From Phylloscopus collybita (taxonomy: Eukaryota > Chordata > Aves > Passeriformes > Phylloscopidae), in NCBI GenBank assembly GCA_027886175.1, contig JAJNNQ010000008.1, forward strand, positions 3,565,501 to 3,629,500: a stretch of DNA of 64,000 bases, in the 5' to 3' direction. The notes under the pieces were generated by a model, which saw nothing but the letters and a program-made list of their open reading frames with translations, did no database searches and was not told the DNA's origin. The translations under genes and the position numbers were made by a program. Shown here in pieces: positions 48,301-60,300 of the stretch (positions are counted from its first letter, which is position 1; each line of letters opens with the position of its first letter).

Positions 48301-51300
48301 AGCAAAATGCAAAGTAAACTGCTACCCAACATATAAGAGCTATGGAGGAAACACTGATCCCTCCTAGACATTGTGACACTTTTTCCACACCTCTAAGAGC
48401 CAAATCCCCTGCTCACTTCTACCAAGATCTGGGGGTCTGTGAGCAGGCAGCTACCCTTGGACACAAGAAACCACGTAACTTTAGAGCACAAGCATTTCAG
48501 TGAAGCCACAAAGTTAGAAGTAATCCCTTCTCTATGCAGAGGTTCACTGTTACTCTCCTACCCCTCTGTAGCACTCAACTCTTCCAAACTGCATTTGCAG
48601 CCCTGCCTGCAATTCATTAGCAGCACAAACCAAACTAATCAAAACTCTCTCTTACATGGGATGTAGCTGGTAAAAGCTCAGCTTTAAAGACTAAGAAAAG
48701 GACTTGTGCTCTTGAAATGAAGAGCTAAACCATTTCTGAGTTGCTGTGTAGCTCAGAGAGCCTCCCCTCCTCCAAGGGAGAACAGGCTACTGAAATCTTT
48801 AGTTTGCCTAAAACTTAGCTTGCTAAGGAAAATAAACTTTAAATCCTGTATTTGCATTTCTGCTAGTTACCAAGTGCCAGCTGCTGTACAAACACTGTGG
48901 GAGGGCAAAGGATGAGAGACAAGCACAAATGAGAAACTCCTTGGATTTAAGCATAAGAAAGGAGAACAAGCAGATACCCACAGCTGGGCAGGAAAGAAGA
49001 ACAAGGGGTCAGGGAAGCAGCAGCACCTGTCAGGGTTGGTTTGGGCATGCCACAGTCCATGTACCATCAAAAGCTGCTCATTAGAGCAATGTGCTTGGAC
49101 ATCCTTTTGCAGCAGCACTCTTGAACAGAGCTCAAAAATCCCTTCGTTTGCCCTCCAGGCAGCCAGGCACGACAAGTCCAGGAGAGCCTAATTACAGGAG
49201 AATATAATTGGCTAAAATAAGACTGCACATGATTTCTGCTCTCTTGACGACAGCACGAGGACCCAAAGGGCAAATGTGGCTCATTGTGCTGGAGCTGTCG
49301 TGCAGGATGCGTGCTTGCCCTTCTTTTCTCTAACTGCTGCCACTGCCAGGCAGCACCTAGCAGTGTCCATTAGAAACAGGGTGACTCACCTGATGAATCA
49401 CAAGCAGCTACAATAACCCCTGCTTCAGAGCAACTCTGAGATTCCACAAGAGCAGCCTATGGCAGTTTCACCACGTATCTATGTCCAGACACACACGTAC
49501 GTAAATCTGACACGCGTGTGTACATTTACATGTGTATGTGTGTATAAAATCACTCCCTAGGTAGCTGGGCAGCAAGTGGCAGATTTGCTTTCCTCAAAGC
49601 TTCAGAGTCTCTTATGACTGCAGCTTTGGGTAGACTTTGCACTGATTATTCTCCCCCTGCTTTTCTGTCTCACCGTAGGGATTTTCTCAACATTTAAAAG
49701 CTCCCAAGTCCAGAGGACCACGGGCCAAGTTTGCTCTCAGTAAAACCAGAAACTTCAATGTTTGCCTTTGCTGCAAACCAGCCTCCTCACAACTGAGGCA
49801 CTGCCCATTTCTTCAGCAGCTTTGTGCACCCATGAGCCAAGAGCCTCATGTTACCAGCCAAGCTCAAGATCAAGCAACAGTGAGATGTGTGAGTCACCAA
49901 AGCTGGAGCTGGCAACTTGCACAACAGCAACAAATTATGCCATTCAGAGACTAATGTCACCTCCAGAGGTTTTTTGCATGCTCTGCTTTTACATCTGTCC
50001 CGACAGTCACATCATCATGCTGTCCAAATACCCCACTGTAATAGCACCCCACAGGTAAGTGGACAGACTGGACTGTGGTGGGTGTCTCCCCTCTGCCCTG
50101 TACTGGCTCCCTTTTAATGAGGTTCCCCGTGCTCCATGCTGGGCATTGCAAAACCTCCAGTATGCCCTTGGGCCTGCATGGGGAAACATGGGTGCTTTCT
50201 CTGTAGTCTTCATTTCACATCCTTTCCCTTGTGAGAAGCTGAGCCAAACTCTGCTTACCTACTGCACGATACGTTGGGATCTCTCTGCACTGCACTTTGG
50301 GTGCTTGTGCCCCAGGAGATGTGGAGCTGAAACTGGATCTAGACACCCAGCACGTTTACTCGGTCTCTCCTCCCCAGAGGAACTGAGAATGCTGGAAACA
50401 GCTCCCTGTTTTAAGAGCACACCAAGATGTGCTTGGAAGGTGCAGGGCCCTGCAGAGCAGCCAGAGGAGCCTTGGGAGAACCCTGTCCATATGTCCAGGG
50501 CTTTGATATGCAGATCGAGCCATTGTGAGCTTCGGTTCCATCTGTACACTGAGGGGAGTTTCATGACCAGACTGCTTGAACAGATCTATTTAATTCCCAT
50601 GACTAAAGGGAATTCCAGTCTCCAGGAGGATCCGACCATCCAGATGGATGCCAGCACACAAAAATTCAGAAAATCTGTCACCCTGTGCAGCTTCTATCCC
50701 AAGATTAGAGGGAAAAAAAAGTACCCAGACTTTGCACTGCACACATGTACAAGGCTGGGCCCAGGTGAAGGGAGATCTCTGCTGCCATCAGACCTCACAC
50801 CTCAAGCACAACACATCCCCCTTGCACCTCAGCTGCAATGAGAGCTGGAAAATCCCTAAACCTGCTGGGTGGAAATGCTGTTTCCCTGCCACAACTGACG
50901 GGCTCCTGCACGATCCTGCAGGAGATTTGAACCCACCTCACAGAGGCCCAAGTCTTTCAGGTAGATAACTGTCAATTTATGCTCATGGCAGCCAAGGACA
51001 CTGAGGAATTTTTACACAGAGGTGCTCTGACAATCACGGCTGAAGATGGTTTAAGCATTGCCCCCTGCATACATGCAGTGGCAGAACAAGTGACTCCTTG
51101 AGTCAGGGAAGGCACATGAGGGACAAATACCCTACATCCCAAAGTAAGTTACACACTGGCTGGCTCCCTCAGCCTCTTCCTTCCCGATGTGTCCTCCACT
51201 GAGGGGGAGAATTTGGCCAGCACAGTAGGAGGGAGAAGGACCCCAGATGGATCAAAGCTTTGCCTCTCTGCACATGTCACAAACACATCACAGACCTCAC

Positions 51301-54300
51301 ACTGCACTGAAGCATTGCCTGAGGTGCTGGGACAGGTGCTCAAAAGCCTCTTAACCAAAGAACCTCTCACCTTCAACTGCAAATTGTGCTTGGATTTTGC
51401 ACATGACAAAAACCTAATTAATTCACTGCTACTGCCCTGTAACACCGAGGGACAAATGAGTCTCGCACCTATGCTGTGCAACCAGAAAGGAGCACTGAGT
51501 GCTGGTGCTAACTACTATTTAGCTTTTACCTCCTGCCACAGAGCTTGCCAGGGCTACGGGCACTGCTGTGCTACCCATTTGACAATGCAGTAATTGGTGA
51601 AATACAGGAGAAAAGAACTCAAGCACCAGTAGAGCTAAGTAGTGATTTACTGAAGAATTCATAGGAGTTTCCAAATCTCTAATTTTGCAAGACAGAAAAA
51701 CTGATCCGTAGCAGATCAGATTTAACCGTTCAGGACTTGTTTGTGCAAAAGGGCTACCTCCAAGGCAAAGCAGAAACTTTCTAATGCATGAATACACTTT
51801 GATAGGAAAGTAAACACTAGGCACTTTTTAACCTTGCAAGAAAACTTCTCCAGCAAAAACCTGGCAGGAAGGAGAGGGGAGAGATTTCGCGCATTAACCT
51901 TGCATGAACTCTGCCAGAGGATCGATTTTCCTCGAGGCTCATTCCCCCAACTGCTTCAGGCTGTGCATGAAAAAGGACACCCCTGAAACAAGAGAACAAA
52001 TCAGACTAGATGTCTGTCTAGGGGCACGACTTTATAGGCATTACTGGGGAAGGAGAGAGGAAGAGAGATGAGACAGCTGCTGTCAGACAATGCTGAAGCC
52101 AGAAAACAGTGACTTCCCCTAAAACAGCACAGTAAATATTCCTCTCCCGTGCCTTTTTGATCTCCTTTCACCATCCTGAGAACTTGCATCAGTAACAAGA
52201 TGAAAATTGTTATTTGGGAATGTTGTGCAGACTATCCCCAGAAAGGCAAAGCCAATCTCTGCACAGAGGTGGAGAGAGAATAGTGCATGTTAAGTCCCAG
52301 GGACTCTATTATAAACCACAGCAAAATCTCATTACCTCCAAGGTGCTGGGGGGCAAAACCATGTTCTGACCTGTGTAGAAGTGCTGGCAGCATCACGGCA
52401 CAGGGACCTATGTCTCTGTTTACAGTAAGTATGCTACAGTAAGGACACATCAAATGTCTTTTTTCCCACTTTGGTGCTAAGTTCTACTCTGCATTTCTCC
52501 AAGCACATTTCCAGAGCAGGGAATCATAGCATCCTTTCAGTAAAATTACTTCTCAAAGTCTGCCAAACAGCCTGCTACAGAAAAATCACACTTTTTAGGT
52601 TGCAGACATCAGGATGCTTTCCAATTTCCCACAGATCAGCATTCAAACCCTCTTTTTTTTCATCAAAGGCTAAGAATAAAAAAAAATCAATAATTTTTCA
52701 CCTGAAAGGGACTTCTTTCCCCGCAAAATGATCATCTGCAAAACTGTATCTGTACAGCAGAAAACAAGGTATCAGCAGGTTTCTGTTCTGAAACTTTTGG
52801 GGAGAAGTCAGAGGTAACATTTATGGAACCCAACTTAGTCTGGATTTCTGCTGACAAATCTAAGATCAGATCCATCTCTGGAAGCTGAGAGTGCTGTGCC
52901 TGCAGGTCTCAGTCACCTGGGGAACAGGAACCCAGCAAACCTTTGAATAGTCCAGGTGATAGCCCCCTCCTGTGCTGTCCACAACATCTGACAGAAGTCC
53001 TGGAGGCTGAGAGGTACCACCTGCCCGCAGCACCCAGCCCCTGCAGCAACTTCTAGCTGCAGGTAAATTATGCCCACTGAAATGATCATACAGTAGCTTC
53101 TAATAAAGAGGGACAGGCTCTGCTCCACTACAGACAGCACAACCCTGGGATTCAGAGGGACCACGCAAAGATGCCCACAGCCCACAGGGTTCTGTCTGAG
53201 TGCACAAAAGCTGCACACAAAGCACTCTGATTCATGCTGGATGCACACAGACACGTATAAGCAACCGAGTGAAAAGCCTTCTCTACATTGTTTCCAAACA
53301 ATATCAATACAGCTCACACGTCAGCCAGGGCGCCGCACACTTGGTACTTACAAGGGGGTTTGCTGTGTCCGTCTGCTGCCGGAGCCGGGATGGGGCGATT
53401 GCGACTTGGAGGGAAAGGTGCATGGAGATGTGCAGAGAGGCGAGAGCGATGGGGAGAAGGGCCCCAGCCCCTCTTTGGGCCCCAGAGCAGCAACACTTGC
53501 TCACGGGATGGAGCGCAAAAAGGCTGGCATTCCTACAGCAGCAAGGACAATGGGGAGGGATGAGGAGGCACTGCCATAATCAAATGCAGGCCAGCTGGCC
53601 CTCCCCCAGGAAGGGCAGGCACCTCCTTCACTTGCCAAAGGCTTTGTTTTCTAAACCACAAAGAACAAAGTGGCTGAGGAGGAGAGCACAGGAGAATCCA
53701 CTGTGGGGGCAGATCCACCCACGAGCTCAGGTAACCCATTCCTGGAGATGAAAACACAGATGGAGACGGGTTGGGCAATATTCTGCCCACTCCAAGCAGA
53801 GGTCAGAAGCAGCAGCTCCTTGTGTGCAGCAGAAAAAAGACAACTGAGGAACAAGAATCAGCAGAGGCTGATGGTCAGGGGTCTTTTGAGGGAAAAGATC
53901 CAAGGGAGGCAGACAGAGAACACCACTGAAGGAACTGCTTGTGGAACAGAGTCCCAAGAAATCCCACTATGGGAAACCCTACCATTTCTCAACCCACCTT
54001 GCCCCACCAGTCCTGAGCAGTGAGACCTGAAGCTGAACAGCTTCCCTCAGAAAGCAAATGTAAGGCAAGGGCTCAAGCTGCAAGAGACTCACAAGCTATG
54101 GCAGGGCAATGACCATACTTTCCCTGAGCACCAATGAAGCACCATCTTGCACAACATCCTGAGAAGCAGGAAAAAGCCCCCAGAGCTGCCTCAGGCCCTC
54201 CTGTAATGATACAGGCAGTTCAGCTCTGGGCAATTCACCACACAGCCACAGGGTATGCAGGTGCTGAGCCTGCAATGGGAAGCTGCCCTTTCTGGTTGGG

Positions 54301-57300
54301 TCAGTGCTTTCTTCCACTTGTGCCAGCAAGGATCATGCACCTTTACTCCCGACCTTCAGGGACTGGTTGCCATCCCAGACCTGGTAGAGACTGTCCTGTG
54401 TGCTCTGGCTCACTGGACATGGCTGCTGCAAGTAAGGTGCTCAGTCCTGATAGGGCACATGGCTCTCACAGGGACCATTTCAAACCTGCAGTCCAGGTAA
54501 CCTGCACTTCATGGTAAGTGAAGTCAACAGCATGGGATATAAGAGTGTTCTGGGAAATAATTCACCCAGAGAGAGCTTGAGGAAGGAAAAAAATATGAAG
54601 GCTAATGAGATAAACAAGGAGAGGAAGACTTGCTGTGGCTGCTCCTGGTCTTGATGGTGTACCTACGGCAGTGTTACTGTGAACCCAGCATAGAGAGCAG
54701 AAGAAACGGATACTGGGGACTCTCCTTGCAGGAACCCCAGAACAAAACAGACATCAGTGCTTTTGGTACACCATACATACCCTTCCCTGCTCAGCTGCTC
54801 AGTTTTTCCCCAAAAGCACTGCATGGTGCCAGATCCCAGCAGAGTCTTGGAACTGAGTAAACAAAGGACAGTGGCCAAACCAGGCTTGAAGCCACAGGGA
54901 GATGGCAGGTCCCCGAATATGCCCACATTGACTTTGTGGTACTGAAAAACAATCCTCCAACCCACAGCCAGAGGTGGGGAAGGCAGATTCCTTCACTGCT
55001 CCTCCTGCCTCAGCCCAGCCACCATCCACCCCCCTGTCAGGCACCAAGGGCCAGTGCCGCAAAGGAAGCGGGGACAAATGGAAACATCCAGCTTGGCACA
55101 GCCATGTCTTTGGGGAGGGAACCCTGCCAGCCCATGTGCAAGCTCCATGTGGTTTGGCCCAGCTCAGCCTGCCTCACTGCAAGGAGCTCTGACAGGCCTT
55201 CAGGAACTGCCAAGCAGTGAAAAAACACAGTACAGCATCTTGATGGGGCATATGGGGCTATGCTGTCCTGTCCCACAGCCTGTCCAGCAGCGCCCTAAAA
55301 AACACTTGCCCACCACATGCAGGAGGGCCAGCACAACAGAGCCTCCCATTCCCAGTAGGCAGCGAGGTACATGAGGGATGAACACCATGATCCCTGTGGT
55401 GAGCCTTCCACTCCCTTGGTGCACGCTGAGATGTTTGGAGGTCTGAGCTTGCCAGCTCATTACCATAGTGTACATTGCTTACGCATCCTTGGGCTTCTTC
55501 CCCAAATCCTGGGGTTTGGCACTCTGCAGGCTCTTTTACGAGAAGGAAAATCAAGGACATTGCTTATGGTAGACTCCTGCTGTAGATACCCCCTCAGATG
55601 TTAGGGAAGAGAGAAGGGAGTTAGGCACACACTGACAAGATCACTGCAGGAAGGTCAAAAGCAGCTCAGTATCAGAAGACAGTGAAATCAGTTCAGATAA
55701 AATCTTCTGCTTATCCCCCACCTCCCAGACCATGCCTAGCTACTTCACCCTCCCCAACATCACTAACTTTGCTTTGGGAGGGCAGAAAGCATTCTGGAGA
55801 TCAAGATCAAACTCATAGGCACCGAAAGAACTCCCATGCTGTGCAGCAATTTCTGCACTGATCCTACAGCTGCAAGATGTACCCCACTACACTACTGGTT
55901 TCAGTTGGCCACTGGTTCACAACACACACATGGTATATTTACACCACCAGAATTGTTTATAGCTCTACTGAAACCAGTGAGATCAAAATCCTGCTCCCTC
56001 CCTGAGCCAGCTGCCTCTCCTCCACACAAAGCAGTGTGCAAACACACTGTGCCACTATAATTTTGTTTCGCTGGGGCCATGCAGCGTGAAAGGCACAACC
56101 CAAGAGGGTTGCTGCTGCTGCCAAGGACTGCATCCTGGAATCTTCATCCACCAAAAAGAAGCTGCAATGCTCTCAGAAAATTAATGGGCCACTGTTGGGG
56201 TCTATGTAGCATTTGTGTCCCTAGAAATGACCCAGCCTCTGAAAAGGCTTGGAAACTGTGGAGGAACACACTGCTATAGAATCATGTCCAGCTATCCTGG
56301 TACCCCAAAAGCTTCCAGCACAATGTAATTTCCATGCCTGAACAGAGCATTTAGCAGCCTGGATGCTTTGGGGAGACCTTGGAACACCTTGCAGAACCTG
56401 AAGGGGCTCCAAGAGAGCTGGAGAGGGACTTTGGACAAGGGCATGGAGTAACAGGATAAGAAGGAATAGCTTCAAACTGACAGAGGGCAGGATTAGATTG
56501 GATATTAGGAAGGAATTCTTCCCTGTGAGGGTGGTGAGGCCCTGGCACAGGTTGTCCAGAGAAACTGTGGTTGTCCCATACCCTGTAAATGTTCAAGGCC
56601 AGGACGGGGGCTTGCAGCAACCTGGTCTAGTGGGTGGCATCCCTGTAGCAGGGAAGTTGGAACTGGATGATTCCTTTAAAATCCCCTGAAGCTCAAACCA
56701 TTGTATGTTTCTATGATCATGTGCTACAGTCCACATTTGTGCTCCAGAGACTTCCAGCTCTGGCTGGAAGGGTTCACATACAACCAATGTTTGACTTGGC
56801 TGCAGAATTGTCAATATGCCAAGCAAGGCTCAGTGCTTTTATGTGCCTCAATTTATTAGAAGAAACATGAGAAAACCCTTCCCAAGATCCTTCCCAGGAT
56901 CCCCCATGATGGCAAGGGGTGTTCAAGTACAAGAGCAACCCCTGAACATCTCTGTTCAGTGAGGCAGAAAAGCAGATTCTTGCCATTCTCCTGTGGCATG
57001 AGAGGCACTTTTCTCTCCATTGGGGTGAAAAAAACCCCCATATTTCCACAGCAGGAGGGTCCCCCACCTGCACAGCAAACTGCAGAGATGAGCCAGAGCA
57101 GACCTCCAGAGCACCAAACAAACTCAATCCTTATTGCCCTGACAGCAGTGTTCTGGGATGCCTTCTCCACTTTTCTGCCTCACACAGGATGCTTTTCCAT
57201 GTTTTCATGTTTAGCTAAATTTCCTCCCTCCTCCCCTGAGCACTTCTGGCTGCCAAGGCAGCTCAGAGACAGCAACTAAGTGGCACCTACATCTGGTACA

Positions 57301-60300
57301 GCTTAACTTTTAGTGTCTATTCTTTCTGGAATTTGAGAACTTCAATACCCAATGTTTGTACAAGTGTGGAATAAATGGAGCACAGGCTCCCTGGCCTTCT
57401 GTTCTTGCCAAAGTTGTATTTTAAAATGCATTTAGAAAATCCTACTGCTTATTCATCTGCAACTTCAGAAATTAAAGAACACCAAATCCAACTGCAGATC
57501 TGCTAAATGGGTGCATTTACACTAAACCAAACAGGTGGGAAGATTAGGCATTCAGCACAGTCTTCACACACATCCTCTCCTCCTGCTTCCCAGACCCCTG
57601 TGATGATCCAGGGATTCCTTGTTCCCTCAGCCACACCTCCCAGCTCTCCATTCTGGTGCTCCCTTTCCTCAGGCAGGCCTCCACATGGGAGGGGTTGGAC
57701 TATATTTCAGACTGAAGAGCAGAGTGCTACTCCTGATGGGTCAACAGGCCAAATTTTCCAGTGTGTAAGGATATAGCAGGAAAATGCAGGCAGCCTATCC
57801 TGGCATGGTGGCCAAGACTGGACACAATCAGCCCATCTCTTGGCCCTTGTCATCAGAGCCAGCACTGCCATAACCCTTCTGTCCACTGTGGCCAGGAAAG
57901 GGGTTAAAAAGCTCCAGCTCAGAAAGCAGACAACCTCTATGCTTAACAGATGTGGACATTTTTCTGGAAGACACACCCACCCCTTCTCTCACATACTGAC
58001 TTGAAAAAAATCACTGCAGACACATGAGCATGAGGGGATTGCTGCAGGTTATAGATCCAGCTCTCTGATGGAGTAAATACTACATTTCACACCTTTCATA
58101 AACAATCTAGCACTGGACTGAGTCCAAGCAGACTTTTTACACCTTTTTCTGTGCAGCAGATGCCTTGCCTTACCTTGTCAAAGAATTCATACAGCCTGAC
58201 TGTTTCACAGACTCGGTGTCTCGTTTCATCCAGCTGGGTGCAGAACTCCTCCAGCTGATCTTCGTAGGCCTGCAGCTTTACCCTGTAAGACTGCACATCC
58301 ACAAAGGAAAAGTCTTCCCATTGATTCATCTTCTTTAATGCTTCCTGTCCCCTTTTGCAATACTCCTAAAAACAAAAAGGAATTGCTTATGAGGATAGAG
58401 ACCTGGAATCAAGAGTAAGTAGTCTTCAAGGCCATTAACAGCTAAGGCTAATTAGACTATTTTTTAAGGTTCAAATCACATGAGCAGGGGTGTCTTTGTT
58501 TACAGTCGAATTCTGGAGCCTGATCTCTTACGATTTACACCCATCACACAGCAGCTTGTAAAGGCCTACACAGCAAGACCATGGCTTAATTAGGATCAAA
58601 AAAAGGCAGTGTTCCAAGCACATCAAAGGGGGAACAAAAAAACCCATCTTTCATCCCAGTAGCTACTTTCCCCAAGATGGGTAAATGCCATCTACTAAGT
58701 GTTGAGCTGGTGGCTTTGTCTGCAAAAGGAAGCAGGGATACTGTGTAGTGAGATGAACTGACACACACTTTGGTGATGAACCCTCTTAGAATCATGTGTT
58801 TGGCTGAGCACATACAAGACACACATGCTACCAACTCAGACACTGGAGAATATAATTTTCCAATCCAATAACACTTACACTGGCAACAAGATCAAACTCC
58901 TTGAACTGCTTTTGTGCTCGAAGCAGTGTCTCCAAAGAATCATCCAGGTTGATAGTTTCCTTCAGCCGTTTTCTGCCAACATTCTCAATCCAACTGCTGA
59001 CCTAGAAGAAAAGGGATAAGCCCTGATTGTTAGTCACCCTGTGCTACTCACCAACGTAGGCCTTTATGTGGAAAGAGCAAGGAACTGCTCTCATAATGCT
59101 GGTCATCTCATTACTGGAAAGAATGTGTGTAGACTTCTGCCCCCCACTCCAGCATTTCAGTCTGAGCCTCCTGTTATGAGTTTTTCCACTTCAGGTTACA
59201 GAGTAATTGAAAAGCTCTGCTATTGCTCACTGGCCTTAGGCATAAACAGGACAAGTGGCTGCCTGGGCTTTGTTTCGGGTGAGCCATGGTCTAAAGCAAG
59301 CTCTGCAACCTGCAGACTAGCCTGAAATTCCTATTATTGTTACCCCCAACTGGGATCAAATCTCCTTGTTGCTAGATTTCCTACATCACTTCCCTTTTCT
59401 GACTGTAAGGACATGAACTATGTGAGTGTGAATGTATCGATGGACTCTCCCCATCTGCAATGTTTCATGGTTCTCTGGGACTCTCAGCTACTGGTTTTCT
59501 GAAGGCAGCTCTCCACAAAGCTGTGCAGCAACTGCCTGTTCCTCACTGGAGCACAGCTACTGCTGCAGTTATCAGCCCATATTCTCAAAGAGGGGTAGAG
59601 GACTAACAAGAGCATCCTAAGAGCAAAGCAGTCATAGGAAGCCAGGCAGAATAACACAGCATCTCCATCATCATTTAGGTTTTAAAAACAGGCTGGTAAA
59701 CTTGTCTGCAATGCTCCAGGCATAGGTGCACCTGGGGGAAGGGACAGACTAAGTGCTTCCTAACGCCCACGCATCCTGTTTTCCTATGTCACCTGAATCC
59801 ATATCCCAACTCAACCCCATAGTCAAGGACAAACTCCTAGTTTTGTGGACTGTGAGAAGGTTACAAGGAGCAAGCCCATTGGCAAGAGGAAGAGATGGTG
59901 GTAGGTTCTCAGTACTGCAGAGGGGCACACTGCTGCTGCCTAGAGCTCCCAGGCAGGCTTAACAGCAGGAGCAGCTGCTGTCATCATTGGTGATCTATAA
60001 GCAAAGTAAGCCAGGAGCACCTGAGTGTTACTCAATTCAACAACAAAAAAAATAAAGTTCAGCTTAAAGCAGAAACAGGTTGCAGCACTTGCTTCTGAGT
60101 CTTTTTCCATTTCTGTTTGGTATTAGGCACCTGTGTGTTTAACAAGAGTCTATACCAGGTTCTTGCAACACACTTCTTGTCCTGAACACATCCTGCATGG
60201 CGCCCAAGTGTCTACCTCCAAATGGGAAGTCATTAAAACTCCCGGATCCACCTTAGCCTATGAAAGCACTAGGTAGGCTACAGCCTCCTTTTCAAATCCA

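Larger units (their letters stand above)
42971..58173 (-). other. PLEKHG4: PLEKHG4 15.2-kb intron
   Basis: This intron joins phase-0 borders and is the largest in the gene. It contains a CR1 fragment (56.35-56.72 kb), a short mixed CA/TG tract (49489-49547), a GC-richer block with a possible alternative first exon at 53.35-53.55 kb, and an accidental-looking 260-codon plus-strand open frame (50059-50841). I saw no nested gene with recognisable domains. Confidence 0.65.
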
